Assembly (NCBI RefSeq): GCF_008831235.1
Contig: NZ_WBKF01000001.1
Coordinates: 1,236,529 to 1,300,528 of the forward strand
Source: Pseudoclavibacter sp. CFCC 11306
Lineage (GTDB): Bacteria; Actinomycetota; Actinomycetes; Actinomycetales; Microbacteriaceae
Reading direction: 5' to 3'
Length of the DNA stretch: 64,000 nt
The notes beneath the pieces are model-generated. The model made no database searches. It had not been told where the DNA came from and was given only the letters and a program-made list of their open reading frames with translations. Position numbers and translations under genes: made by a program. Below are positions 18,777 through 29,761 of the stretch, piece after piece. Within the stretch, counting starts at the first letter, position 1; each line of letters begins with the position of its first letter.

Positions 18777-19064
18777 TCAGCGGTCGGTGGCTGCGTCTGC
18801 GTCAGACGGATGCTTCGGCCGAGCCTGTGCGTCAGCCGACGAAGCGGGGCGCGCGACTGCGTTCGCCTGCCGATCGCTGTCCGGGAGCGCACCATAGCGC
18901 TCGGCGAACCGGGCCTCTTCCTGCTGTTCCACGCTCTTGCGCACCTTGCGCTCAGTGCGGTCGGCCCGCAGCACCGACCGAAACGTGTACCAGAACAGCA
19001 CGCCGACCAGCGCCGTGGGTGTGATCGCCCACAGGGCCGCCGTCATCCATTCCTGCGCACTCAT
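18777..19064 (-). CDS. Small membrane protein between lysS and clpC
   Basis: The protein has 95 residues. One membrane helix (about 8-30) is followed by a charged region (RADRTERKVRKSVEQQEEARFAERYG) and an Ala/Asp-rich tail. It starts ten bases after the lysS stop with AAAGGGG upstream, so it is probably the last gene of the ftsH-fol-panC-lysS transcript. Small proteins of this type often sit here in Micrococcales; function unknown. Confidence 0.7.
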   Translation of the reverse strand: MSAQEWMTAALWAITPTALVGVLFWYTFRSVLRADRTERKVRKSVEQQEEARFAERYGALPDSDRQANAVARPASSADAQARPKHPSDADAATDR

Positions 19065-19074
19065 CGCATCCCCT

Positions 19075-20631
19075 TTATCGCACCAGCGGGAACAGCACCG
19101 TCTCGCGGATGCCGAGGCCGGTCAGGGCCATCAGCAGGCGATCGATGCCCATGCCCATGCCGCCTGCAGGCGGCATGCCGTACTCCATGGCGGTCAGGAA
19201 GTCTTCGTCGACCTGCATCGCCTCGGGGTCACCGGCGGCGGCCAGCAGGGACTGCTCGACGAAGCGCTGTCGCTGAATCACCGGATCGGCGAGCTCGGAG
19301 TAGCCGGTGGCGAGTTCGAACCCGCGCACGTAGAGATCCCACTTCTCGACGACGCCGGGCTTCGAGCGGTGTGCGCGCGTGAGCGGGCTGGTGTCGAGCG
19401 GAAAGTCCATCACGAACGTCGGACGCGTCAGCCCCGGCTTCACGTAGTGCTCCCAGAGCTCTTCGACGAACTTGCCGTGCGTGGCGGTCTTCGGATCGAG
19501 CGTGATGCCCACGGCGTCGGCCAGCGACGACAGCTCGGCGACCGAGGTCTCGACCGTGATCTGCGGAGCGCTGCCGGTGCCGGCCCACTGAGCGGCGAGC
19601 TGCTCGTTGAGCGAGCCGTACAGGTCGATGCGATCCCAGTCACCCGAGTAGTCGTGCGCCGTGCCGTCGCTCCAGACCACCGTCTCGTCGCCGGTCGGGC
19701 TGGATGCCTTCGCCGCGTTCTGAATCAGCTCCTGTGTCAGATCGGCGATGCTGTTGTAGTCGCCGTAGGCCTCGTAGGCCTCCAGCATCGCGAACTCGGG
19801 GCTGTGCGTCGAATCGGCGCCCTCGTTGCGGAAGTTGCGGTTGATCTCGAACACGCGATCGATGCCGCCCACCAGGGCGCGCTTGAGAAAGAGCTCGGGG
19901 GCGATGCGCAGATAGAGATCCATGTCGAAGGCGTTCGAATGCGTGACGAACGGACGCGCCGAGGCACCGCCGTGCACTGTCTGCAGCATCGGCGTCTCGA
20001 CCTCGACGAAACCGTGCTCGGCAAAGGTATGACGCAGCGAGGCATTGGTGTGCGCGCGGGTGAGCACCATCTCGCGGGCCGCGTCACGCGCGATCAGATC
20101 GAGGTAGCGGTTGCGCACGCGGAACTCTTCGCCGAGCTCGCTGTGCAGATTCGGCAGCGGGCGGATCGCCTTCGAGGCGATCTGCCAGCGGTCGACGAAG
20201 ACCGACAGCTCGCCGCGCTTCGACGCGATCACCCTGCCGTGCACGAAGAGGTGATCGCCGAGATCGACCAGCTCTTTGAACGCGGTGAGTGACTCTTTGC
20301 CCACCTCACCCTGGCTGAGCATCGCCTGGATGCGCTCCCCGTCGCCCGCCTGCAGCGCCACGAAGCACAGACGCCCGGTGTTGCGCACGTGGACGACGCG
20401 GCCGGCGATGCCGACGATGTCATCCGTCTCTTCACCGGCCTCGAGACCGGCATGACGGTCGCGGACGGCATGGATGCTCGTGGTCACCGGCACACTCACC
20501 GGGTAGGCGTCGCCCTCGGCCAGCAGACGATCGCGCTTGGCCAGACGCACCTCGCGCTGCTCGTTCGAGTCAGCCGCCAACTGCTGTTCGGCGCTGAGCC
20601 CCTGCTCGCCGGTCACATCGTGTTCGGTCAT
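19075..20631 (-). CDS. lysS: Lysyl-tRNA synthetase, class II
   Basis: The protein has 518 residues. ATG at 20,631 has GGAGAACGC upstream and overlaps the panC stop (ATGA). An OB-fold anticodon-binding domain (about 65-180) precedes the class II catalytic core, with motif 2 around RNFRNEGADSTHSPEF and motif 3 near GMGMGIDRLLMALTG. The enzyme charges tRNA-Lys in the cytoplasm. It is translationally coupled to panC. Confidence 0.97.
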   Translation of the reverse strand: MTEHDVTGEQGLSAEQQLAADSNEQREVRLAKRDRLLAEGDAYPVSVPVTTSIHAVRDRHAGLEAGEETDDIVGIAGRVVHVRNTGRLCFVALQAGDGERIQAMLSQGEVGKESLTAFKELVDLGDHLFVHGRVIASKRGELSVFVDRWQIASKAIRPLPNLHSELGEEFRVRNRYLDLIARDAAREMVLTRAHTNASLRHTFAEHGFVEVETPMLQTVHGGASARPFVTHSNAFDMDLYLRIAPELFLKRALVGGIDRVFEINRNFRNEGADSTHSPEFAMLEAYEAYGDYNSIADLTQELIQNAAKASSPTGDETVVWSDGTAHDYSGDWDRIDLYGSLNEQLAAQWAGTGSAPQITVETSVAELSSLADAVGITLDPKTATHGKFVEELWEHYVKPGLTRPTFVMDFPLDTSPLTRAHRSKPGVVEKWDLYVRGFELATGYSELADPVIQRQRFVEQSLLAAAGDPEAMQVDEDFLTAMEYGMPPAGGMGMGIDRLLMALTGLGIRETVLFPLVR

Positions 20632-21590
20632 GCGTTCTCCTCCGTTGATGGCCCGGCGATCTCTACCGCAGCGTTGTCGATGAGTCTCACCTGGCCGACG
20701 CGTGCGGCCAGAATCACTCTGGCGGCGCCGGCGACATCGTCTGCGACCGGCACGAAAGTCTGTGGTTCCACGATCTCGAGATAGTCGACCTCGATGCCCG
20801 GCTGTGCCTCGAGCAGAGAGAGACCGACGCGCTTTGCCTCGCTCGGCAGAGCCCCGTCGACGCACTGTCGCTGCACGGCGAGCACGGCCTTCGAGAGAAA
20901 CAGCGCCGTGACACGCTCTGTCTCGCTGAGCCGGGCGTTGCGACTCGACAGCGCCAGACCGTCGGTGTCACGACGAATCGGCACCGGCAGAATGCGCACG
21001 GGCAGGTTGAGGTCGGCGACCATGTTCGTGACCAGCACGAGCTGCTGAAAGTCCTTCTCGCCGAAGGCGGCCACATCGGGCTGCACGATGTTCAGCAGCT
21101 TGTTGACCACCGTCAGTGCACCGGCGAAGTGCGTCGGTCGCGTCTTGCCTTCGAAATAGCGTCCCGGCAGACCAGGCAGGATGCTGGTGCGCAGCTCGCC
21201 CTGCGGGTACATCTCGGCGGGCGTGGGGGCGAACACCGCGTCGACTCCGACGGTGGCGAGCAGCTCGACATCGGCATCCAGCGTGCGCGGATAGGAGTCG
21301 TAGTCATCCCCCGGTGCGAACTGCGTGGGGTTGACGAAGATCGACACGATCACCGTGTCGACCTCCTGCTGCAGAGCATCGACGAGTGAGAGGTGACCCG
21401 CGTGGAGCGCACCCATGGTCGGTACGAGCCCGACCGTCAGCCCCTGTTCGCGCAGGGCGCTGACGTAGGCATGCATCTCGGCAAGACGGTGCATCACGAC
21501 CGGCCCGAGCGGTCGGGCGGCATCGGCGCTGACTGGATCCGCTGGGATCGAGGTGCCGGCTTCTTCGGGTGACGTGGACAAAACGCTCAT
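20628..21590 (-). CDS. panC: Pantothenate synthetase (pantoate-beta-alanine ligase)
   Basis: The protein has 320 residues. ATG at 21,590 overlaps the upstream DUF2520 stop (ATGA). After a non-conserved N-terminal extension of about 45 residues come the ATP-binding motif VPTMGALHAGH, the FVNPTQF segment, GEKDFQQL and the SSRNARLS motif. The enzyme condenses pantoate with beta-alanine. No panD is in this cluster, although it often follows panC in actinobacteria. Confidence 0.95.
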   Translation of the reverse strand: MSVLSTSPEEAGTSIPADPVSADAARPLGPVVMHRLAEMHAYVSALREQGLTVGLVPTMGALHAGHLSLVDALQQEVDTVIVSIFVNPTQFAPGDDYDSYPRTLDADVELLATVGVDAVFAPTPAEMYPQGELRTSILPGLPGRYFEGKTRPTHFAGALTVVNKLLNIVQPDVAAFGEKDFQQLVLVTNMVADLNLPVRILPVPIRRDTDGLALSSRNARLSETERVTALFLSKAVLAVQRQCVDGALPSEAKRVGLSLLEAQPGIEVDYLEIVEPQTFVPVADDVAGAARVILAARVGQVRLIDNAAVEIAGPSTEENA

Positions 21591-22315
21591 CTCTCGTCTG
21601 GGCGGAGGTCGGTCAGACCGGGGTCCGAGTCTGGCCACTGGGATCGGTCGAGGGCCGCATCCACCGATGACTGAATCACCGAACGGATCAGCCTGGCAGG
21701 GTTCTGCACACCGATCTCGCGCAGCAGACCCGTCGACTGATCGACGATCGCACGCGAGAAATCGCCTGCGACCGCACGCGCTTCAGCATACACCGAGCGG
21801 TCTGCGTCACTGATCGGCACTGGTTCGCCGCCCATCTCTATCACCAGGGCCTGTGCGATCGGAGCCACCGCGGGAGGTGCCGACACCGCGAAGGCCGCGC
21901 CGTGCATCCGCTGCACATCGAGCCCGGTGTCGGTGAGCTGCACCGCCGGGCTCACCGCCAGCGGAATCACGCCCTGCCGTGCGATCGGATCGAGCACGCG
22001 TTCGCCGAACTGCGGCGCAGTGTGCAGGGCGAGCTGCCCCGGACGCCACAGCTGCGCAGCGGCGGTGCCTTCGACGAAGACGGCGAGCTGATCACCGGGA
22101 AGGGCGAGCACGACCAGATCGGCCCGTTCAATCACCTGCGCCTCATCGACGACCGGCACCTGCGGCATCGCGGTCTCGAGACGATCACGATGCCGTTCTG
22201 ACGAGGTCGAGACGGCAACGATGCGATGGCCGGCTCCGGCCAGGGCCAGCCCCAGCGCGATGCCGACCGCGCCTGCGCCGACCACACCGACGTCGAGTCT
22301 GGGCGCCTGGCTCAC
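21587..22315 (-). CDS. DUF2520 Rossmann-fold protein, ketopantoate-reductase-like
   Basis: The protein has 242 residues from a GTG at 22,315 that overlaps the upstream stop (GTGA). The N-terminal NAD(P)-binding fold has GVVGAGAVGIALGLALAGAGH. The C-terminal DUF2520-type helical domain spans about 130-235. Family members sit almost invariably beside panC, so a role in pantoate supply is likely by context. The motif order resembles ketopantoate and pyrroline-5-carboxylate reductases. Direct enzymatic proof for this subfamily is not known to me. Confidence 0.85.
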   Translation of the reverse strand: MSQAPRLDVGVVGAGAVGIALGLALAGAGHRIVAVSTSSERHRDRLETAMPQVPVVDEAQVIERADLVVLALPGDQLAVFVEGTAAAQLWRPGQLALHTAPQFGERVLDPIARQGVIPLAVSPAVQLTDTGLDVQRMHGAAFAVSAPPAVAPIAQALVIEMGGEPVPISDADRSVYAEARAVAGDFSRAIVDQSTGLLREIGVQNPARLIRSVIQSSVDAALDRSQWPDSDPGLTDLRPDER

Positions 22316-22875
22316 AGTCGGCTCCTGGTGCGAGCGGGCGCCGGATCGATCGGCCCGGTCGCCGGAGTGCCGGACTTCGGGGTGCCTCCGCGGCCCTGGT
22401 CGTCGCCGTCGCTCGGCGGCAGCCGACACCAGAGCTCGGCGACCACGCCGCAGATCGCGAGCACGAGCGATGCGCCCGCTGTGACGACCAGCGGAAGCAC
22501 GATGCTCGCACTCGGCGTCGCCGGGGGAATGAGTGCGAAGATCAGCAGGCCCACGAACACCCCGCTCAGACCAGAGGCGCTCACCGAGCTGGCTTTGGCC
22601 AGCAGCAGTGCGCGCGTGGCGAAGAACGGATCGATCGCCTCGACGTTCGAGCTGCCGTGCTCTCGCAGCTCGCGGTCACGGGCTCGGGTGCGAGACCGCA
22701 CTCTCCAGGCCATGCCCAACACGACGAGCGCGATCACGATCAGCGCCCCCGGAAGGGTCCACGGTGGCAGCAGCTGACGCTGGCCGAGCTGCACGAGACT
22801 CGCCTGGCCTGCCCAGCCCAGCGCCGCGAAGATGCCGGCGATCAAGAACAGGGAGCGAATGCGGGTGGTGCCCAT
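22312..22875 (-). CDS. DUF3180 membrane protein
   Basis: The protein has 187 residues with four hydrophobic helices in two pairs (about 8-28, 38-57, 100-120, 125-148). A charged central loop (RSRTRARDRELREHG) and a disordered Pro/Thr tail complete it. DUF3180 proteins are found in actinobacteria next to folK, as here. The start overlaps the folK stop by one base (TGATG). Function unknown. Confidence 0.85.
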   Translation of the reverse strand: MGTTRIRSLFLIAGIFAALGWAGQASLVQLGQRQLLPPWTLPGALIVIALVVLGMAWRVRSRTRARDRELREHGSSNVEAIDPFFATRALLLAKASSVSASGLSGVFVGLLIFALIPPATPSASIVLPLVVTAGASLVLAICGVVAELWCRLPPSDGDDQGRGGTPKSGTPATGPIDPAPARTRSRL

Positions 22876-23384
22876 CAGCTCTCCTGCCCCTCAGACCGCA
22901 CGCGGGCGAGCAGCTCGACGATCGGCGTGCCCGAGAGCGTGGCCGTGGGATCGATCTCGGCCCAGGGCGCGAGCACGAAGTCCCGTTCGGCCGCACGTAC
23001 GTGCGGCACGGTGAGCTCGGCGGTCTGCAGTCGCACCCCTGGGATGTCGACGATATCGAGGTCGAGCGTTCGATCGCCCCAGCGCACATCACGGCGTCGG
23101 TGGTGACGCTGCTCGATCGCCTGCAGTGCGTGCAGCAGGGGCAGTGGCTCGAGTGTCGTCGAGATGAGCGCCACTGCGTTCGCGAAGCGCGGGCGCGACG
23201 GATCGGGCCCGTCCAGCGAGACCGCGACCGTCTCATGGATGCGGGACATGCGTTCGACGGTGATGCCCGCCGTCGCGCCGAGATCGCGCACCGCCGCCTG
23301 CAGAGTCGCTCCGGTGTCGCCGAGATTGCTGCCCAGCGCGATCACCGCAGCGCGGGACGCAGACGGCTGCGAGTTCTCGTTCAT
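22875..23384 (-). CDS. folK: 6-hydroxymethyl-7,8-dihydropterin pyrophosphokinase
   Basis: The protein has 169 residues. It carries the N-terminal ALGSNLGD motif, FANAVALI, and the signature RWGDRTLDLDIV with paired Asp residues for magnesium and ATP, then VPHVRAAERDFVLAPW. It transfers pyrophosphate from ATP to the pterin in folate synthesis. TGATG overlap with folB and with the downstream gene shows translational coupling. Confidence 0.96.
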   Translation of the reverse strand: MNENSQPSASRAAVIALGSNLGDTGATLQAAVRDLGATAGITVERMSRIHETVAVSLDGPDPSRPRFANAVALISTTLEPLPLLHALQAIEQRHHRRRDVRWGDRTLDLDIVDIPGVRLQTAELTVPHVRAAERDFVLAPWAEIDPTATLSGTPIVELLARVRSEGQES

Positions 23385-23779
23385 CAGCGCTGCCTGCGAA
23401 TGGTCAGAGTCACATCGCTGAACGCGACGGTGATCGGCGCCTGGGGCTTGTGCACCGTGACCTCGACCGCCTGCACCCCGCTCAGGGCCAAGAGATCGCC
23501 GGCGATCAGCTCGGCGAGGCGTTCGATCAGATCGACCGGCTCGCCGGTGATGCGTGCATTGATCAGCTCGGCGGCCACCCCGTAGTCGACCGTGTCATCG
23601 AGTCGGTCGCTGCGCCCTGCAGCACGTGTCGACACTTCGAGCACCGCATCGACCGTGAACCACTGCCCGTCTCGGCGCTCGGCGGGAAACACCCCGTGGC
23701 GTCCGCGGGCGCGCACGCCGCTCAGCCGGATGAGGTCTGGCGACTCCACCGCATTCGTCTGCGCTGACTCTGCACTCAT
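23384..23779 (-). CDS. folB: Dihydroneopterin aldolase
   Basis: The protein has 131 residues from ATG at 23,779, which overlaps the folP stop (ATGA). Family motifs include RGRHGVFPAERRDGQWFTVD near the N terminus, DTVDYG in the middle, and VEVTVHKPQAPI at the end. It cleaves dihydroneopterin to hydroxymethyl-dihydropterin and glycolaldehyde, the step before FolK. Confidence 0.95.
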   Translation of the reverse strand: MSAESAQTNAVESPDLIRLSGVRARGRHGVFPAERRDGQWFTVDAVLEVSTRAAGRSDRLDDTVDYGVAAELINARITGEPVDLIERLAELIAGDLLALSGVQAVEVTVHKPQAPITVAFSDVTLTIRRQR

Positions 23780-24630
23780 CGGTGCTCCCCCTCTGTCGGT
23801 TCGAACCTCTCTGCCGCGGCCAACGCTGCGGCCGTCGCTGCGACGTCGTGCACGCGAAACCCCCACACTCCGCGGTGCGCCATCAGCGCCGAGATCGCAG
23901 CCGTGGCGGCGTCCTTGGCCCGCAGAACCGCTGCAGGATCGGCGTCCGGCTCGCGCAGCGCCGCCGGCAGCAGCCGGCCGACGAACCGCTTGCGGCTCGC
24001 CCCGATCATCACAGGCAGTCCGAACGCGAGCAGTCGGTCGAACCCGTTGATGATCTGCCAGTTGTGCTCGGCGTTCTTGCTGAAGCCGAGGCCCGGGTCG
24101 AGAATCAGCCGCGAGTCGTCGATGCCCGCGGCTCGCGCCGCCTCGACGCGCTGCTCGAGCTCGGCGAGCACCTCGCAGAGCACGTCGTCGTAGTGCGCGG
24201 GCGCGTGCCCCGGGCTGAGCAGACCACGCCAGTGAGACAGGATGAGCCTGGCGTCGGTGTCGCTGACTGCGTCGAACATGTCGGGGTCGGCAAGGCCGGC
24301 CGAGACGTCGTTGATGTATACGGCGCCGGCCTGAGCCGTCGCCAGGGCGGTCGCGGCGTTCATGGTGTCGATGCTGAGTGTGACGCCCGCCTCGACGAGC
24401 GGTCGCACCACTGGCAGGATGCGCTGCTGCTCGACCTCGACCGGCACGCGCTGGCTGCCGGGCCGGGTCGATTCTCCGCCCACGTCGATCAGGTCGGCGC
24501 CCTGTGCCGTGAGGTCGAGACCGTGGCGCACCGCGTCCGTCGGATCAAGCCAGCATCCGCCGTCGCTGAACGAGTCTGGAGTGACGTTGAGCACACCCAT
24601 GATTCTGGGACGGGCCGATTCAGACCTCAC
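23776..24630 (-). CDS. folP: Dihydropteroate synthase
   Basis: The protein has 284 residues from a GTG at 24,630, overlapping folE by 11 bases; an ATG ten codons in is possible. Signatures are MGVLNVTPDSFSDGG, DVGGESTRPGS, YINDVSAG, LDPGLGFSKNAEHNW and GASRKRF, with the closing RVHDV. It joins p-aminobenzoate to the pterin pyrophosphate and is the sulfonamide target. It belongs to the coupled folate cluster. Confidence 0.96.
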   Translation of the reverse strand: MRSESARPRIMGVLNVTPDSFSDGGCWLDPTDAVRHGLDLTAQGADLIDVGGESTRPGSQRVPVEVEQQRILPVVRPLVEAGVTLSIDTMNAATALATAQAGAVYINDVSAGLADPDMFDAVSDTDARLILSHWRGLLSPGHAPAHYDDVLCEVLAELEQRVEAARAAGIDDSRLILDPGLGFSKNAEHNWQIINGFDRLLAFGLPVMIGASRKRFVGRLLPAALREPDADPAAVLRAKDAATAAISALMAHRGVWGFRVHDVAATAAALAAAERFEPTEGEHR

Positions 24631-25203
24631 GGCGCCGGCCTTTCGTCGACAGGTCAGACAGCGCTGCCAACGCCTGTGTCTGTCCTGCGGGCTCTCGGAG
24701 CTCGCCCCGTGCGGCGACAGTGACCGACTCTGCCTCCTGCTGACGGGCTCCGCGCGCGCTGACGCAGTCCTGGTGCAGGCGCAGGGTGACGAGCACCCCG
24801 CGTGCGTCGATGCCGGTCATCAGCGCATCGGCGATCTGAGCGGTGAGCGTCTCCTGCACCTGCGGCCGCGAGGCCAGCAGATCGACCAGATGCGGCAGCG
24901 TGCTGAGCCCGACGATGCGCTCGTCCGGCAAATACGCGATCGAGGCCGTGCCGTACATCGGCAGCAGGTGATGCGCGCACAGCGAGCGAACGGTGATGCC
25001 CGTCATCGCGACCAGATCATGCGACTGCGCGACGATGGTCTTCTCGAAGAGCACGGCGGGGTCTGCCGACACACCGGCGAACAGTTCGGTGGCTGCCTTG
25101 GCGACGCGCGCTGGCGTGTCGCGCAGCACGTCGTCGTCAGGGTCCAGCCCGACGGCGATGAGAAAGCTGCGCACCGCCTGCTGCGCGGCGACCTGGTCGA
25201 CCA

Positions 25204-25204
<1 letters not shown>
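24620..25204 (-). CDS. folE: GTP cyclohydrolase I
   Basis: The protein has 194 residues from ATG at 25,204, whose last base overlaps the ftsH stop (TGATG); GTG at 25,207 is also possible. Zinc ligands Cys76, His79 (CAHHLLP) and Cys147 (HQDCVSARG) are visible. It converts GTP to dihydroneopterin triphosphate, the first step of folate synthesis. The C-terminal 30 residues are an extension rich in Ala and Glu. Confidence 0.95.
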
Positions 25205-27204
<2,000 letters not shown>

Positions 27205-27365
27205 AGATTGCGGGCAGCCCCCGAATCCTTCCGTACGTTGGTGCGATAGAGCCTAATAGTACTTGAGGTGTTCTGCGGCGTTCTGCGTGTTCGCTGTGAG
27301 CACTCGCCCCGGTCGGCGTCTGAGCACCCCGGCGTTCGAGCCGCCCGCGCACGGCAGACGCAGAA

Positions 27366-27917
27366 TCAGCTGTACACCTCGGGCTTGAGGATGCCCACGC
27401 CTTTGACGTTGCGGTAGCGCTCGTCGTAGTCGAGGCCGTAGCCGACGACGAAGTCGACCGGGATGTCGAAGCCCACGTACTTCACGTCGATGTCGACCGC
27501 GAGCGCCTCGGGCTTGCGCAGCAGCGCGCAGATCTCGATCGACTCGGTGCCGCGCGAGCGCAGATTCTTCTGCAGCCACGAGAGCGTGAGCCCCGAGTCG
27601 ATGACGTCTTCGACGATGAGCACGTGTTTGCCGTGCAGGTCGGTGTCCAGATCTTTGAGAATGCGCACCACACCCGACGACTTCGTGCCCGAACCGTATG
27701 ACGAGACGGCCATCCAGTCCATCGTCACCGGCAGCTTCAGCTCGCGGGAGAGATCGGCCATGATCATCACCGCGCCCTTGAGCACGCCGACGAGCAGCAC
27801 GTCCTTGCCCTGGTAGTCCTTTTCGATCTCGCGCGCCATCTCGGCAACCCGCGTGCTGATCTGCTCCGGGGTGAGCAGAACCTCTTTCAGATCGTTCTGG
27901 ATGTCAGCAAGCTCCAT
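27366..27917 (-). CDS. hpt: Hypoxanthine phosphoribosyltransferase
   Basis: The protein has 183 residues. The PRPP-binding motif [13 protein letters not shown] is at about 99-111, and [16 protein letters not shown] precedes it. It salvages hypoxanthine and guanine to IMP and GMP. It lies between tilS and ftsH, the standard bacterial order (tilS-hpt-ftsH), all on the same strand. GAGGAG lies 11 bases upstream of the ATG. Confidence 0.97.
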   Translation of the reverse strand: MELADIQNDLKEVLLTPEQISTRVAEMAREIEKDYQGKDVLLVGVLKGAVMIMADLSRELKLPVTMDWMAVSSYGSGTKSSGVVRILKDLDTDLHGKHVLIVEDVIDSGLTLSWLQKNLRSRGTESIEICALLRKPEALAVDIDVKYVGFDIPVDFVVGYGLDYDERYRNVKGVGILKPEVYS

Positions 27918-27974
27918 GTGTGTTCGACTCCTCAGGGGTGTGATCGGAAAACGGGTCGGAACCCGTTCACCACT

Positions 27975-28982
27975 CTAGTGCGCACGAGCGCACGCCCGCA
28001 CTTCGCCCTCAGCCCTCCACACACGGCCGCCAGGCACGTCGAGCGGCCCCTGACCGTGCCACTCGGTCGCCAGGCGCAGCGTCTCAAGCACATGTCGACG
28101 TGTGGGAGCGCGCCCGGTGGCTCGTTCCAGCATCCCTTTGACGACCCGAGTCGCGAGGCCGGCCGGCAGGCCGCGCAGCATCTCGACCGGCAGCGCGCCC
28201 GGCTCGCACGCGTTCAGCCGGTCGACCGCCAGCGCATCGAGCACGACTGCGTCTTCGGCGAGCAGGTCGGCCGTGCGGGCGAGCGCCGCGACGATACCGG
28301 GACCGAGCTCGCGTTCGAGCACGGGCAGCACCCGGTCACGCACCCGCACCCGAGCGAACGCGGCGTCGTGGTTCTGCGGATCGTCCCATGAGTCGATGCC
28401 CTGCGCCCGACACGAGGCACGTGTGGTCTCGCGACGCAGGCCGAGCAGCGGACGCCCCAGTCTTCCCGCCAGCGGGCGCATGCCCCGCAGCGAGGCGGCG
28501 CCCGAACCGCGGGCGAGCCCGAGCAGCACCGTCTCGGCCTGATCGTCCATGGTGTGCGCCAGCAGGATCAGATCGCTCTGCGTCGCGACGCGCTCGCCCT
28601 CGAGCGCCGCATACCGCGCCCGACGGGCTGCGGCCTCGGGCCCGCCGGCGTCGCCGACCTCGACTCGCCTCACATGGGCGAAGGATGCTCCGAGGGCCAG
28701 CATCTCGGCCTGCGTTCGTCTCGCCACGGCTGCGCTGCCCTGCTGCAGCCCGTGGTCGACGGTCAGCGTTCCCCAGGCGATGCCCAGTCGCGGCGCCACG
28801 TGTGCGACGGCCGCCGCCAGCGCCAGTGAGTCGGCCCCGCCGCTCACTCCGACCAGTACGCGCCCGATGCCGGCCGGCGCCGATGGGACGGGCTGCTGCA
28901 GCATCCGCCGCACATCGTGTCGGATCGCGGCGGTGGCCGCGTCAAGCGACGGGCGACGCTCCGTGGGGCGCTGTTCAGGCAT
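27975..28982 (-). CDS. tilS: tRNA(Ile)-lysidine synthetase
   Basis: The protein has 335 residues from ATG at 28,982. The PP-loop ATP motif SGGADS is at 47-52 and LLAHTMDDQAETVLLGL further on. The C-terminal substrate-binding part is shorter than in Escherichia coli, as usual in actinobacteria. It converts the wobble C of the AUA-reading tRNA-Ile to lysidine. TAGATT lies seven bases before the ATG within a palindrome, consistent with a leaderless start. Confidence 0.95.
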   Translation of the reverse strand: MPEQRPTERRPSLDAATAAIRHDVRRMLQQPVPSAPAGIGRVLVGVSGGADSLALAAAVAHVAPRLGIAWGTLTVDHGLQQGSAAVARRTQAEMLALGASFAHVRRVEVGDAGGPEAAARRARYAALEGERVATQSDLILLAHTMDDQAETVLLGLARGSGAASLRGMRPLAGRLGRPLLGLRRETTRASCRAQGIDSWDDPQNHDAAFARVRVRDRVLPVLERELGPGIVAALARTADLLAEDAVVLDALAVDRLNACEPGALPVEMLRGLPAGLATRVVKGMLERATGRAPTRRHVLETLRLATEWHGQGPLDVPGGRVWRAEGEVRACARAH

Positions 28983-28984
28983 GT

Positions 28985-28999
28985 GCACTAATCTAGTGC
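28985..28999. promoter_or_regulatory. Palindrome over the tilS -10 region
   Basis: GCACTA (28,985-28,990) and TAGTGC (28,994-28,999) are inverted copies around ATC. On the minus strand the element contains TAGATT, a -10-like box seven bases before the tilS ATG. It lies between divergent tilS and ppa and could be a binding site. Confidence 0.45.
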
Positions 29000-29141
29000 G
29001 GGGGTCGGAGCGACGCCGAGCGACTGCTGAGTCACGGTGTCGCACGCAGCATCGGCCGCCGCTCGACATCCGCAAGACACGGGCGCTCGCCCCGACGCCG
29101 ACAGCCGGCGCACCAGGGCACGCCGCACAAGGAGACAACCC

Positions 29142-29633
29142 ATGGCAATCTACGACGCAATCATCGAGATCCCCGCTGGTTCACGCAACAAGTACGAGGT
29201 CGACCACGAGACCGGCCGCGTTTTTCTCGACCGCGTGCTCTTCACCAACTTCGTCTACCCCACCGACTACGGCTTCTTCGAGAACACGCTCGGCCAGGAC
29301 GGCGATCCGGTCGACGTGCTGGTGCTCACCGAGATCCCGGTGTTCCCCGGTGTCGGCGTCAAGGTTCGTCCGGTCGGCATGCTGAACATGAAAGACGAGG
29401 CGGGCATCGACACCAAGGTCATCGCCGTTCCGAAGGATCCGCGTTTCGACCACATCCAGGACATCGACGATGTGCCCCAGGAGCTCAAGGATCGCATCGA
29501 GCACTTCTTCGCTCACTACAAAGACCTCGAGAAGGGCAAAGAGGTCACGCTGGGCGGCTGGGAGGGCGTCGAGGCCGCCGAGCGCGAGGTCCAGGAGGGC
29601 TTCGATCGACTGAAGGCAGAAGAGGCGAAGTAG
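29142..29633 (+). CDS. ppa: Inorganic pyrophosphatase (family I)
   Basis: The protein has 163 residues from ATG at 29,142, which has AAGGAG upstream; earlier in-frame starts are not supported. Metal-binding signature [10 protein letters not shown] and the N-terminal [14 protein letters not shown] are present. It hydrolyses pyrophosphate produced by biosynthesis. It is divergent from tilS and convergent with the M23 peptidase gene. Confidence 0.97.
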   Translation: MAIYDAIIEIPAGSRNKYEVDHETGRVFLDRVLFTNFVYPTDYGFFENTLGQDGDPVDVLVLTEIPVFPGVGVKVRPVGMLNMKDEAGIDTKVIAVPKDPRFDHIQDIDDVPQELKDRIEHFFAHYKDLEKGKEVTLGGWEGVEAAEREVQEGFDRLKAEEAK

Positions 29634-29652
29634 CCTCCTGCATCGCAAAGCC

Positions 29653-29699
29653 CAGGGCCCGACCGCCGTGCGAACTCACACGTGCGAGGTCGGGCCCTG
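29653..29699. terminator. Bidirectional terminator between ppa and the M23 peptidase gene
   Basis: CAGGGCCCGACC (29,653-29,664) pairs perfectly with GGTCGGGCCCTG (29,688-29,699). The two flanking genes are convergent. There is no strong U-tract on either side, as often in high-GC bacteria. Confidence 0.75.
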
Positions 29700-29761
29700 A
29701 GTCGTCTCTGCCGATCGGCGGTGCAGCGAATGCGTCACAGCGCGGATGCGTCAGCTGACGC

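Noticed and set aside
27205-27365. Small RNA or extra gene between hpt and ftsH
   Set aside because: The gap has promoter-like AT-rich sequence close to ftsH but no good reading frame or strong hairpin.
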